Shown here piece by piece: positions 42,351 to 51,076 of a DNA stretch of 64,000 bases. Source of the stretch: Hyphomicrobiales bacterium (GTDB lineage: Bacteria > Pseudomonadota > Alphaproteobacteria > Rhizobiales > Xanthobacteraceae); the NCBI GenBank assembly GCA_021730985.1, contig JAKFYI010000035.1, positions 1 through 64,000 on the forward strand, written 5' to 3'. A program made the position numbers and the translations under genes. The stretch's first letter is position 1. Each line of letters begins with the position of its first letter. The notes under the pieces were generated by a model. The model was not told the DNA's origin. It did no database searches and was given only the letters and a program-made list of their open reading frames with translations.

Positions 42351-42688
42351 GCAGACCTCCTCTTACGAGAAGCGTGTCGCGAACATCCGCTGTCGCTTGG
42401 CCGCTCGTTGCATCCCCTTAAAACAAAAAGCGTGCCAAGACACGGAAGCCGCCGCTGTCTCATGGTCCGCCTGAACCCTTTACCAATCGTTAACCAGCCG
42501 CAGAGCCCATACAGCATATGCGATCTCATAAAGGGGCCACCGGCTGATCCGGCAGGGCAGCCATCTCCGGCTCGCCTGCCCGGGCACGCCGGCCACACCG
42601 CGTATCCGAGCAAACGAATCACTCCCCATCAAGACTGCCTCCACAAGAGGCAGTTGCGGAGGGCGATGCCTGCCCTATTCACAGCACC
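42351..42688. other. 338-base intergenic stretch
   Basis: No coding frame I would defend. Two things are visible: a TTTA-N7-TTAACC sequence at 42479-42495 that resembles a CtrA site with one mismatch, and a small hairpin CTGCCTC-CACAA-GAGGCAG at about 42637-42655, downstream of the leftward gene that ends at 42689, without a T-run. Confidence 0.4.
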
Positions 42689-43210
42689 CTAAATCTTGCG
42701 GCTGTCGTAGGCCCAATGCAGCAACGCCTGGCGCTGGCGCGGCCGGCAATAGGGGTCGCCCGGCTCGCAATTCTGCCTGATCTGCGCAACGTGCCGGCGG
42801 ATCGCCTTCCAGCGCTTGATCTGGCGCCTATCCTCGTCCGGCGTTCGCCGTCCCATGTAGTAGCGGCAGTACCACTGGAACCAGCCGCGCGGGTCGTCCG
42901 GATGAATCCATCCCTTGTTCCGCCACACCGACAACGGCTGGCTGGCATCGACGCCGAAGTGGTTCAGTTCGGGATCGCCGCGCTTCGGCGAGAGCTTGGC
43001 GTTCTTGAACCAGCTCGCCGGAAACTCCTTCCGGCAATCGGTCATGTATTTGCCGCCGAACACGCCAAGCGCCAGCATTTGCTGCGGGGTGAGATCTGGC
43101 TTGAACTCGGGATCGAAGCCGCGCCCCGCCGCCGCCACACGCTGGTAGTGGTAGCGCTTCTGCATCCTGTCGTTGACGATGACCGATGCGGCTTTCTTGG
43201 AAGTGACCAC
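42689..43210 (-). CDS. conserved-looking hypothetical protein (173 aa)
   Basis: A soluble, basic, Trp- and Arg-rich protein: segments LGVFGGKYMTDCRKEFPASW, GWIHPDDPRGWFQWYCRYYM, KRWKAIRRHVAQIRQNCEPG and a C-terminal HWAYDSRKI. Four Cys are present in pairs. The even composition and absence of low-complexity Arg runs support a real gene. It is 22 bases after the GST gene in the same direction, so it may be co-transcribed. Family not recognised. Confidence 0.65.
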   Translation of the reverse strand: MVTSKKAASVIVNDRMQKRYHYQRVAAAGRGFDPEFKPDLTPQQMLALGVFGGKYMTDCRKEFPASWFKNAKLSPKRGDPELNHFGVDASQPLSVWRNKGWIHPDDPRGWFQWYCRYYMGRRTPDEDRRQIKRWKAIRRHVAQIRQNCEPGDPYCRPRQRQALLHWAYDSRKI

Positions 43211-43232
43211 GCTACGCGCTTCGAGGGCCGCA

Positions 43233-43925
43233 CTATTCCGCCGCGACCGCCGCGTCGGCGACGAACTGCGATAGCCACGACTTCCGGCGCTTGACGTTCT
43301 GCCGGTACAGCGGCTCGAGCTCCGCCTCGGGGAATGAATGCGTCGAGGGCCGCTTGAGCAGGACGTCGGCCCAGGCCTTCACGCGCGGATAGTGTCCGAT
43401 GACACCGAGCGGCTTGATCCGGTCGAGGAAAAAATAGCGCTGCAGGAAGGGCGCGTAGGCCGCATCGACCAGCGAGTACGTCACCCCGTTGAAGAACGGC
43501 CCCGCATTCTGCTTTTCAAGCGCTCCCTCCAGGCGCGCGAACGCCAGCGGGATTTTCGCGACGTCCTCTTTGTGCTCCGCCTCGCTTTCCGCATAGGCGG
43601 AACCGGTCACCATCTCGGAGAACGTGGGCAGGTAGTCGGTCCAGGCGCGATTGATCGCGCGCAGCACCGGATCGTCCGGATGAAGGCGCGGCGCAATCGT
43701 CTCGTCGAGGTATTCGGCAATCGCGTTGGATTCGAACAGCGACACCTTGCCGTCGATGCTCAACACCGGGACCTTGTTGTGCGGCGAGATGGCACGAAAC
43801 CAGTCCGGGCGATTATCCCGGTCGATGTGACGGAATTCAAACTCGACGTTCTTCTCGCGCAGCACGATCGCCGCGCGCTGCACCCAGGGGCAGGTCTTGA
43901 AGCTGACCAGAAGGTACTTTGCCAT
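43233..43925 (-). CDS. glutathione S-transferase family protein
   Basis: A 230-residue protein with a thioredoxin-like N-terminal domain containing TCPWVQR (residues about 11-17) in place of the Ser/Tyr active site, the cis-Pro segment NKVPVLSIDG and ESNAIAEYLDE for glutathione gamma-glutamyl binding, then an all-helical C-terminal domain. The Cys-Pro-Trp-x-x-Arg motif points to Omega-like/GrxA-type thiol-transfer chemistry rather than classical conjugation. GAGGACATT precedes the ATG at 43925; the longer frame from 44009 adds an unlikely His/Thr-rich leader. Confidence 0.85.
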   Translation of the reverse strand: MAKYLLVSFKTCPWVQRAAIVLREKNVEFEFRHIDRDNRPDWFRAISPHNKVPVLSIDGKVSLFESNAIAEYLDETIAPRLHPDDPVLRAINRAWTDYLPTFSEMVTGSAYAESEAEHKEDVAKIPLAFARLEGALEKQNAGPFFNGVTYSLVDAAYAPFLQRYFFLDRIKPLGVIGHYPRVKAWADVLLKRPSTHSFPEAELEPLYRQNVKRRKSWLSQFVADAAVAAE

Positions 43926-43966
43926 AATGTCCTCAATGGTGTGTTGGCGCGTTGCGCCGCTGGGTG

Positions 43967-43996
43967 TTTGGCCGTGTGTGTCTTTGGCCGTGTGTC
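43967..43996. repeat. short tandem duplication upstream of the GST gene
   Basis: TTTGGCCGTGTGTG is followed, 16 bases on, by TTTGGCCGTGTGTC. It lies in the 257-base divergent gap between the GST and DUF983 genes. No other structure is evident in that gap. Confidence 0.5.
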
Positions 43997-44182
43997 TTGG
44001 GGGATTCAACGCCCTCGCCCGGCCAAATACAAGCGACGGACGGTTGGACCGAGCCAGCCTGGCGCACCGTCTGCGCCAACTTATGTCTACGTTGCAGGAT
44101 TTGAGGGCCGGCCTTAGCTAAAGGATGGCAACTTCCGCCTCAACCGAGTCATTGGTCACCGTTCCACCAAGGTTTTGAAATC

Positions 44183-44590
44183 ATGGCTGCCGATCTGACC
44201 ACCACCGATGCGATGCTGCGCGGCCTGCGAGGCGTGTGCCCGGCCTGCAATTCGGGTCGCATGTTCCGCGCCTACCTGAAGGTCGCGGACCAGTGCCCGG
44301 CGTGCGGCGAGGATCTGACCCATCAACGCGCCGACGATTTCCCGGCATATATTGTGATCGTGATCGTGGGGCACATCATCGTCCCGCTCGTGCTGATGGC
44401 CGAGACGCGCTATGCGCCGCCCTACTGGGTCCACATGCTCCTGTGGCCCGCACTGGTCGTTGCGCTGACTCTGCTGCTGCTGCAACCCGTCAAGGGCGCC
44501 ATCGTGGCGCTGCAGTGGGCGGTCGGCATGCACGGCTTCGACGAAGCGAAAAGGCAGCGGCTGAAGGCGCAGACGGCGTCCGCCGACTAG
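44183..44590 (+). CDS. DUF983-family membrane protein
   Basis: A 135-residue protein with two N-terminal CPAC motifs (RGVCPACNSGRMFRAY; ADQCPACGEDL) that form a zinc ribbon, then two membrane helices (AYIVIVIVGHIIVPLVLMA; HMLLWPALVVALTLLLLQP). This layout is DUF983, common in alphaproteobacteria and often near cytochrome oxidase assembly genes, though not here. It is convergent with the VOC gene, with 14 bases between the stops. Confidence 0.82.
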   Translation: MAADLTTTDAMLRGLRGVCPACNSGRMFRAYLKVADQCPACGEDLTHQRADDFPAYIVIVIVGHIIVPLVLMAETRYAPPYWVHMLLWPALVVALTLLLLQPVKGAIVALQWAVGMHGFDEAKRQRLKAQTASAD

Positions 44591-44604
44591 CGAAAAGCCC
44601 GCCG

Positions 44605-45132
44605 CTACGCCCAGGGGTCGTAGGTTCCGAACGTCCAGATGTGCCCTTCTGGATCGCGGCAAGTGTAGTCGCGTCCGCCGTATTCCTGCGTGGTCAATGG
44701 CAAGACAATCTCGGCGCCAGCGGCCTTGGCGCGGTCGTGGTGCGCGTCCGGTTTCGGCACGATCAGATAGATCGTCTGGGTGCAGATACCGACCTCGCGC
44801 GGCGTGGTCACCAGCTTCCCGTATTCCGTTTCCTTGTGCGAGCCCAGCATCACCATCGCATTGCCGAGCGTAAGCTCGGCGTGAGCGATGGAACCGCCGT
44901 CGCCCTCGACCACCATCTTCTTCTTGAAACCGAACGCCTTGCACAGAAATTCCACCGCAGCCGGGGCATCACGATAGGTCAGGCAAGGCATGACGCCAGC
45001 TTTTGCCGTGCCGATCCTGGCAGCGGACTTCGCCGTCTTCGCCGCTTGGGATTTCGCCGCTCTCGTCTTCGGAGATTTCAACGGACGCGACCGCTTTCTC
45101 TCCTTCGTCTTTGACGACGCGCGCTTGGCCAT
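44605..45132 (-). CDS. VOC/PhnB-like glyoxalase-fold protein with basic N-terminal tail
   Basis: A 175-residue protein. Residues about 1-45 are an unusual Lys/Arg/Ala/Ser-rich tail (KRASSKTKERKRSRPLKSPK...), followed by a single VOC module of the PhnB type (MPCLTYRDAPAAVEFLCKAF, IAHAELTLGNAMVMLG, DYTCRDPEGHIWTFGTY). The tail resembles the C-terminal tail of histone H1-like proteins and could bind nucleic acid or be disordered. The enzymatic target of the VOC domain is unknown. An internal start at the first Met of the module (MPCL) is the alternative. Confidence 0.78.
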   Translation of the reverse strand: MAKRASSKTKERKRSRPLKSPKTRAAKSQAAKTAKSAARIGTAKAGVMPCLTYRDAPAAVEFLCKAFGFKKKMVVEGDGGSIAHAELTLGNAMVMLGSHKETEYGKLVTTPREVGICTQTIYLIVPKPDAHHDRAKAAGAEIVLPLTTQEYGGRDYTCRDPEGHIWTFGTYDPWA

Positions 45133-45207
45133 GCGGTCCTCCTATCGTTGATGCGTTTAATGTAGGAAATTTTCGCGGCGGCAACGAGATGAAAACAAGC
45201 ACCTGCC

Positions 45208-45241
45208 GAAAAACAAAACCCGCCGGCAGAACCTGCGGGTT
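45208..45241 (-). terminator. intrinsic terminator
   Basis: Read leftward: AACCCGC, an 11-base loop, GCGGGTT, then TTGTTTTT. It lies about 28 bases past the stop of the exported hypothetical gene at 45270-45905 and ends that transcript before the VOC gene. Confidence 0.65.
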
Positions 45242-45269
45242 GTTTAGTGGAGCCGCTGCAAGGCGCTGC

Positions 45270-45905
45270 CTATTGGCACATCGCCCGGCTGATGAAGGTC
45301 ACTGTGGTGCATTCGCCTTCCGACTGGCGGCCACTGAGGTAGACGCGCGGCGGGCATTGTTCGGCAGACGTGAAGTCCATGCTCTTGCCGGAGGAATAGC
45401 CCTGCTTGCGGCAAAGCGTTTCGGCAGCGGCCAGACAATCCGGTGCGCCATTCGGCGCCACCGCACAACGTTCGCGGCCGGCGATGACGCGGCTAAGCGG
45501 AAGCTTGGCGACCACCCCGACCGCGTCCTTGGTGGCGTCGGCCGCTGCCACTCCGGCATCCACGGCGTTCTTGCCCACGCCCACCGCAGTGTCGCCAAGA
45601 TTCCTGGTGGTGGTGGCGGCTTTCTCGTTGAGATCGCCGAAGCTGTCCTTCGCGCCAGTTACGTGGGAGCGGAAGTTGGCGGTGCCCTGATCGAACCAGC
45701 GGCCAATCGACTCGAACAGCCCGCGGGACTCGTTCATCGTCTGGGCCGCGGGCGGCGCGGGCGGAGCCGGCTCCTGTTGCGGCTGCGGCTGGGCAAACGA
45801 AAGCTGCGCGAGCAGCACCGGCGCAACCAGTGCGGCAAGTGCAATCCCTGCCAGCCCGCACGGCCGGCCCCATCTGAAGCTGAATGCGTTCATCGCGTTG
45901 CGCAT
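45270..45905 (-). CDS. exported hypothetical protein with helical repeat region
   Basis: About 211 residues. A signal sequence (LAGIALAALVAPVLLAQLSFA) is followed by a Pro/Gln-rich linker, an amphipathic helical stretch rich in Ala/Asp/Thr (KAATTTRNLGDTAVGVGKNA, VDAGVAAADATKDAVGVVAK) and a C-terminal domain with six Cys (ERCAVAPNGAPDC, TLCRKQGY, EQCPP, GECTTV, MCQ) likely in disulfides. The LEA-like helix suggests a periplasmic stress or envelope role. Start uncertain between 45923, 45905 and 45893. A terminator follows. Confidence 0.68.
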   Translation of the reverse strand: MRNAMNAFSFRWGRPCGLAGIALAALVAPVLLAQLSFAQPQPQQEPAPPAPPAAQTMNESRGLFESIGRWFDQGTANFRSHVTGAKDSFGDLNEKAATTTRNLGDTAVGVGKNAVDAGVAAADATKDAVGVVAKLPLSRVIAGRERCAVAPNGAPDCLAAAETLCRKQGYSSGKSMDFTSAEQCPPRVYLSGRQSEGECTTVTFISRAMCQ

Positions 45906-46113
45906 CGCGCTCAATCGATTCAATCCGCCAACGGTCCCGAACCTGATGAGCCGGCGTGGCCAAAATGAGGAACCAGGACTCAGGGGGCAGCGCGATTATA
46001 GCGCAACGACGATCCCAGTAACGAGAAATACCAAGGCCTTCCGTGCCTGGATCGGACCCGACACTGCACAAAAGCCAAGCATTTAGAATGGTATAGCCGC
46101 AGAGACCGCTGGC

Positions 46114-46698
46114 CTAAAGCAGCACCCTCAGCACGACATAGAGAAGGATGAGGACCACCGCACCGGCCATCGCGATCAGCCCCAGCCGCTTCTCGATAAA
46201 ACCCCGGATCGGCTCGCCGTAGCGCCGCAGCAGCCAAGCAATCAGGAAGAACTTACCGCCGCGGGCCAGGATGGCCGATCCGATAAAAAGCCAGATGTCG
46301 ATGGCTGCTGCGCCGGAGAGAATAGTCACGACCTTCATTGGCGGCAGGTGGGCGACGCCAGAGGTGATCAGCATCAGAAGAATGGCGTCGCCCGACGATG
46401 CGCGAAGCGCTTCGAACTTGTGGAGGGTGCCGTAGAACTCCAGCACCGGGCGCGCGACCAACTCGTAGGCGTAGTAGCCGATCGCCCAACCGGCGATGCC
46501 ACCGAGCACCGAGCCCACCGTCGCGATCAGCGCATACCGGTAGGCCCGATCCGGCCGCGCCAACCCCATCGGCACGAACAAGGCTTCGGCGGGCACGACG
46601 AACACCGAGCTTTCAACGAACGAGATGAAGCACAGCCACCACTCCGCGCTCTTGCGGGCGGCAAGCGACAGTGTCCAATCGTAGAGCTTTCTCAGCAT
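46114..46698 (-). CDS. DedA/YqaA-family inner-membrane protein
   Basis: A 194-residue protein with four to five hydrophobic segments. It has the DedA features ESSVFVVPAEALFVPMGLA and a Gly-rich GSVLGGIAGWAIGYYAYE, then GGKFFLIAWLLRRYG. DedA relatives move or flip lipids or ions across the inner membrane; this short YqaA branch is less studied. It ends 208 bases from the neighbouring hypothetical gene and is 57 bases after hisE in the same direction. Confidence 0.8.
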   Translation of the reverse strand: MLRKLYDWTLSLAARKSAEWWLCFISFVESSVFVVPAEALFVPMGLARPDRAYRYALIATVGSVLGGIAGWAIGYYAYELVARPVLEFYGTLHKFEALRASSGDAILLMLITSGVAHLPPMKVVTILSGAAAIDIWLFIGSAILARGGKFFLIAWLLRRYGEPIRGFIEKRLGLIAMAGAVVLILLYVVLRVLL

Positions 46699-46755
46699 GG
46701 CGGGGTTGCTTACCGGCGCGCTTGCGGAAAGTCCATGCGACCGGCGCGCTGTGGA

Positions 46756-47136
46756 TCAGCGCCGTTTGCGGCCGCGGCGCGCGTCGAGCAGCACCACTTT
46801 GCGCCGCGAACTGGCCTCGCCCTGGTTCTTCGGCAGCTTCTCGGCGATGCCCATCATGTCTTCGCGCCGCTTCATCTCGTTCCAGACGTCGGCGGGGCGA
46901 AGATCCGAGGCGACCCAGAGCACCACCAGATTGTAGAGCAGATCCGCGCTCTCGCGCATCACCGCCTCACGGTCGCCGTTCATGGCATCGATGACGACCT
47001 CGACCGCCTCTTCGGCCATTTTCTTGGCCATCTTGCCGCGCCCTGAGCGAAGCAAGCGTGCGGTGCGCGACACCGCTGGATCGGCGTCCTTCGCACTCAG
47101 GACCTGCTGGTACAGCCGGTCGAGCGAATCAGTCAT
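46756..47136 (-). CDS. hisE: phosphoribosyl-ATP pyrophosphohydrolase-like protein (HisE)
   Basis: A 126-residue all-helical pyrophosphohydrolase with the metal-binding pattern KKMAEEAVEVVIDAMNGD, RESADLLYNLVVLW (E-x2-E...E-x3-D) of HisE/MazG proteins. HisE makes phosphoribosyl-AMP in histidine biosynthesis. No other his gene is nearby, and the C terminus is a basic tail (SSRRKVVLLDARRGRKRR) not usual in HisE, so this may be a paralogue of a his-operon copy. The ATG at 47136 is chosen; the frame from 47223 overruns the intergenic region. Confidence 0.75.
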   Translation of the reverse strand: MTDSLDRLYQQVLSAKDADPAVSRTARLLRSGRGKMAKKMAEEAVEVVIDAMNGDREAVMRESADLLYNLVVLWVASDLRPADVWNEMKRREDMMGIAEKLPKNQGEASSRRKVVLLDARRGRKRR

Positions 47137-47253
47137 GCAACATGCATACACCGAAATGACTTGCAGCCGGTTAATCCGTTCGCTGCGGCGCAACGAAATG
47201 GCGCCGCCCGGAGGCGGCGCCAAGACTCAAAGCAACAGGCTGGCACGTTGTTG

Positions 47254-47550
47254 TCAGCGATACCGGTGGTGACGGTGCCAGCCGTCCCACCGCGGACCAC
47301 GGTGAACCGGCCCGTGGATGTAACGCCCGCCATACCCGGGCTGCACGTAGCGCGGCCGGTAATAGGATTCCCGCCGGTCGTGCGCGTTCGCGGCTGCGAT
47401 CGCTGCGACCGTGCCGAACAATCCGACAATCGCGCCCAGCGCGACGGCATCGCCGCGCCGGCCGGCGCTCGCCGGAGTGGCGGTGAACGAGGTGAGCGCA
47501 ATGGCGGCAGCAGCGGCGGCTGCAATGGCGCAGCTTCTGATCGTGAGCAT
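47254..47550 (-). CDS. small exported Gly/His/Arg-rich protein (98 aa)
   Basis: A signal peptide (IRSCAIAAAAAAAIALTSFT) is followed by a hydrophobic Gly/Ala segment (GDAVALGAIVGLFGTVAAIA) that may span or associate with a membrane, and then a basic, aromatic tail rich in Tyr, Gly, His and Arg (RYVQPGYGGRYIHGPVHRGP). GGAGGGTTACG precedes the ATG. No domain recognised; its tail recalls the His-rich protein at 25336-25554. Confidence 0.65.
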   Translation of the reverse strand: MLTIRSCAIAAAAAAAIALTSFTATPASAGRRGDAVALGAIVGLFGTVAAIAAANAHDRRESYYRPRYVQPGYGGRYIHGPVHRGPRWDGWHRHHRYR

Positions 47551-47724
47551 CGTCGTAACCCTCCATCGGGGACCACGTCCCTGTGCTTGGTAGTACGTTT
47601 GATATGGGGAAGCGTTCAGGCGGCGGAGCCGCGCCGCGGATTATGTTTTTGCAATGTAGAGTAACGGACGTTCAGAAATGAAAATGCCGCGGCGCAACCG
47701 GCATCGCGGCGGCGCCCGTTCCAA

Positions 47725-50700
47725 TCATTCTTCCGCGGCGAGCAGCGTCGCGTTGCCGCCCGCAGCCGCCGTGTTGACGGTGACGGTCTGCTCGGTGGCG
47801 AAGCGCCGCAGGTAATTCGGGCCGCCGGCCTTGGGGCCGATGCCGGAAAGTCCGGCGCCGCCGAACGGCTGAGTGCCAACCACCGCGCCGATCATGTTGC
47901 GGTTGATGTAGACGTTGCCGTTGGCAAGCCGCTCGACGATCTGCCGTGCCGTCGCGTCGATGCGCGAATGAACGCCCAACGTGAGGCCCGTGCCGTTGCC
48001 GGCGATGTCGTCGAGCAGGCTGTCGAGCACATCGGCGCGCCAGCGCACCACATGTAGGATCGGCCCGAACACCTCCTCCTGCAGGTCACTGGCGCGATCC
48101 AGATCGATGATGGCGGGCGGCACGTAAAGCCCGCGCGCGGGCAGCTTGCGATCCTGGTCCCACCGGAAGCGGACGCGGCCAGCGTGGCGCGCGATCCAGC
48201 CGTCCAGCCTGGCCTTCGCCTCGGCGTCGATCACCGGGCCGACCTGGGTCGCCGGATCGCGCGGATCGCCAACCGCAAGCTCGCGCGCCGCACCCGCGAT
48301 CATCCCGATCATGCGGTCGGCCACATCGTCCTGCACGCAAAGCAGACGCAGCGCCGAGCAGCGCTGTCCCGCTGAACGGAACGCAGACATGACCACATCG
48401 TCGGTGACCTGCTCGGGCAACGCCGTGGCATCCACGATCATGGCGTTGATGCCGCCGGTTTCCGCGATCAGCGGCACGATCGGGCCATTCTTCGCAGCCA
48501 GGCCACGGTTGATCGCGCGACCGACCTCGGTCGAACCGGTGAAGGCGACGCCCGAGGCGCTGGCATCGGCGACCAGCGCCGCGCCAACCTTGCCATCGCC
48601 GGGCACCAGATGAAGCGCTGACGCCGGCACACCGGCTTGATGTAAGAGGCGCACCGCCTCCGCGGCAATCAGCGGCGTCTGCTCGGCAGGCTTCGCCACC
48701 ACCGAATTGCCGGCAGCGAGCGCCGCGGTGACCTGGCCGAGAAAGATCGCCAGCGGGAAATTCCACGGGCTGATGCAGACGAACACGCCCCGGCCGCGAT
48801 AGGTCAGGTGATTGGACTCGCCCGTCGGCCCCGGCATCGCCTGCGGCGCCAGCGCGCGCCGCGCTTCGGCGGCGTAGTAGCGGCAGTAGTCCACCGCCTC
48901 GCGGACTTCGGCGAGCGCATCGTCGAGCGTCTTGCCGCCTTCACGTTGCAGCAGCGCGATCATCCGTCCGCGCGCCGCTTCGAGCAGATCGGCGGCGCGC
49001 TCCAGGATCATGGCGCGGCGCTCCACCGGCGTGGCGGACCAATCGCGGAAGCCCGCCTGCGCCGCGCGCATCGCGTCTGCCGCGACCACCGCGTCCGCTT
49101 CGAGCACATGGCCGACAATTGTTGCTTCATCGATCGGCGAAATGACCGGCCGCTGCGTGCCCTTACCCGCCTTGCCGCCGATCAACGGCGCGGCAGGAAC
49201 CCCCACCGACGCATCGCGCGCGGCTTCGCCCACCAGCCGTTCGAGCGCCGCGCGATCGCCAAATTCGACGCCGGAGGAGTTGGCGCGCGCAGGCCCGTAG
49301 AGATCGCGCGGCAGCGGAATGTGCGGATGCCGCGCATGCTGGGCGTCGCCGATCCAGTCCTGCGGGCGCTTGAGGATCGCATCGACCGGCACCTTGGGAT
49401 CGGCGGCCACCGCGACGAACGAGGAATTGGCGCCGTTCTCCAGCAGCCGCCGCACCAAGTAGGCGAGCAGATCGCGGTGGCTGCCGACCGGCGCATAGAC
49501 ACGGCACGCGGCGCCCGGCACCTCGGCGAGCAGCGCCTCGTACAGCACCTCACCCATGCCGTGCAGCCGCTGGAATTCGTAGCCCTCGACGCCGCCCGCC
49601 TCCTCGATCACCGCCGCAACGGTGAGTGCGTTGTGGGTCGCGAACTGCGGATAGAGCCGCGGCCGCGCGGCGAGCAGCTTTCGGATGCATTCCATGTAGC
49701 TGAGATCGGTCATCGCCTTGCGGGTGAACACCGGATAATCGGCGAGGCCGCGCTCTTGCGCGCGCTTGATCTCGGTGTCCCAGTACGCGCCCTTGACGAG
49801 GCGCACCATCAGCCGGCGGTTGCAGGCGGACGCCAGGTCGCCGAGCCAGTCGATCACCGCCGAGGCGCGCTTCTGATAGGACTGCACCGCGAGACCGAAG
49901 CCATCCCAGCCCGCGAGCGACGGATCGGCCAGAACCGCGGCGATCACGTCGAGCGACAGTTCGAGCCGGTCCGCCTCCTCGGCATCGACCGTGAAGTTGA
50001 GGTCGTGGCCCTTCGCCTTGCGGGCCAGTTCCAGTGCGCGCGGCACAAGTTCCGCCATAACGCGCCCGCGCGACACCGCCTCGTAGCGCGGATGCAACGC
50101 CGACAGCTTGACCGAGATGCCGGGCCGCGCCGGCAATGCGGCATTGCCGGCGCGCCTGCCGATCGCATCGATGGCGCGAGCGTAGGCCTCGAAGTAACGC
50201 GCGGCATCGTCCACGCTGCGCGCGCCCTCACCCAGCATGTCGAACGAGTAGCGAAATTCGCGGTGCGAGCCGGCGCGCGACAGCGCCTCCTCAATGGTCT
50301 GGCCGAGCACGAAGTGCGACCCGAGCAGTTTCATGGCCTGGCGGGTTGCCAGCCGCACGGCCGGAAGGCCGAGCCGCTTGACCAGGCTCTCGACAATGTT
50401 GTCCGGCGTCTCGCCCGGCTGGATGACGCGCGCCGTCAATCCCAGCGTCCACGCCGAGGCCGACACCAGGAGCGAGACGGAGTGCTCCGCCTCGGCCCAA
50501 TCGCCGGCGGCCAGCTTGTCCTCGATCAGGCGGTCGGCGGTCGCTCCATCGGGGACGCGCAGCAGCGCCTCCGCCAGCACCATGAGTGCCAGCCCTTCCT
50601 TGGTGGAAAGCGAATAGGCATGCAGAAAATCCTCGACGCCGCCGAGACCGCCGGCGCGCGAGCGGATTGCCTCGACCAGCAGGCGGGCGCGGTCGTCGAT

Positions 50701-50832
50701 CCGCGCATCCGCCGCGGCACTACGCCGCGCCGATGCAAGCAGCCGGGCCGCGATGCCTTCGTCGGGCGGTGCATAGGGGGCGCGAAACGGCGGCGGCGGA
50801 GTGGTTCGGCCAGAGCTTTCGGATGCGCCCAT
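47725..50832 (-). CDS. putA: bifunctional proline dehydrogenase/P5C dehydrogenase PutA
   Basis: A 1035-residue bifunctional enzyme oxidising proline to glutamate. The proline dehydrogenase barrel spans about 90-470 (VKLSALHPRYEA, LMVRLVKGAYWDTEIKRAQ, ATHNALTVAAV). The glutamate-semialdehyde dehydrogenase half spans about 500-1025 (SPWNFPLAIFLGQV, FTGSTEVGR, catalytic Cys in SAGQRCSALR). There is no N-terminal ribbon-helix-helix domain, so it does not repress its own gene as the E. coli trifunctional form does. A separate regulator is expected; paired TTGTGCA repeats upstream may be its site. Confidence 0.95.
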   Translation of the reverse strand: MGASESSGRTTPPPPFRAPYAPPDEGIAARLLASARRSAAADARIDDRARLLVEAIRSRAGGLGGVEDFLHAYSLSTKEGLALMVLAEALLRVPDGATADRLIEDKLAAGDWAEAEHSVSLLVSASAWTLGLTARVIQPGETPDNIVESLVKRLGLPAVRLATRQAMKLLGSHFVLGQTIEEALSRAGSHREFRYSFDMLGEGARSVDDAARYFEAYARAIDAIGRRAGNAALPARPGISVKLSALHPRYEAVSRGRVMAELVPRALELARKAKGHDLNFTVDAEEADRLELSLDVIAAVLADPSLAGWDGFGLAVQSYQKRASAVIDWLGDLASACNRRLMVRLVKGAYWDTEIKRAQERGLADYPVFTRKAMTDLSYMECIRKLLAARPRLYPQFATHNALTVAAVIEEAGGVEGYEFQRLHGMGEVLYEALLAEVPGAACRVYAPVGSHRDLLAYLVRRLLENGANSSFVAVAADPKVPVDAILKRPQDWIGDAQHARHPHIPLPRDLYGPARANSSGVEFGDRAALERLVGEAARDASVGVPAAPLIGGKAGKGTQRPVISPIDEATIVGHVLEADAVVAADAMRAAQAGFRDWSATPVERRAMILERAADLLEAARGRMIALLQREGGKTLDDALAEVREAVDYCRYYAAEARRALAPQAMPGPTGESNHLTYRGRGVFVCISPWNFPLAIFLGQVTAALAAGNSVVAKPAEQTPLIAAEAVRLLHQAGVPASALHLVPGDGKVGAALVADASASGVAFTGSTEVGRAINRGLAAKNGPIVPLIAETGGINAMIVDATALPEQVTDDVVMSAFRSAGQRCSALRLLCVQDDVADRMIGMIAGAARELAVGDPRDPATQVGPVIDAEAKARLDGWIARHAGRVRFRWDQDRKLPARGLYVPPAIIDLDRASDLQEEVFGPILHVVRWRADVLDSLLDDIAGNGTGLTLGVHSRIDATARQIVERLANGNVYINRNMIGAVVGTQPFGGAGLSGIGPKAGGPNYLRRFATEQTVTVNTAAAGGNATLLAAEE

Positions 50833-50925
50833 GACGATCCCGGCAAGCCGTTAGAGGGAGACGAGTGCAGTCTATCAGCGCAGGCAGCAGGCCGCTGCCC
50901 AACGGCGAAGCACGGTGGCCTTCCG

Positions 50926-50952
50926 TTGTGCAAAATCCCGCCTGATTGTGCA
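50926..50952. promoter_or_regulatory. paired TTGTGCA direct repeats upstream of putA
   Basis: Two copies of TTGTGCA (50926-50932 and 50946-50952), 20 bases apart, so on the same DNA face. They lie 94-120 bases upstream of putA and 125-151 bases upstream of the divergent transporter gene. An Lrp-type regulator such as PutR would be a reasonable reader, but no such gene is in the window. Confidence 0.35.
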
Positions 50953-51076
50953 GACGGCGGGGCGAAGTCGCATTCCGTCTTGCTCTTTCATTCGGCATGT
51001 TCTTTGCTGAGACCAAAGGCGGAATTGGCGGGCAGTTGCCGCTTCGCCACGCCTTAAATCCAAAGAGGAACAGACT

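Noticed and set aside
43897-44121. 74-codon plus-strand frame before the DUF983 gene
   Set aside because: It begins inside the GST gene in antisense, crosses a tandem duplication and has no family features.
48808-51057. 749-codon open frame on the plus strand opposite putA
   Set aside because: It is exactly antisense to a textbook PutA, is dominated by Arg/Ala/Gly/His without any domain, and such frames are common opposite GC-rich genes.
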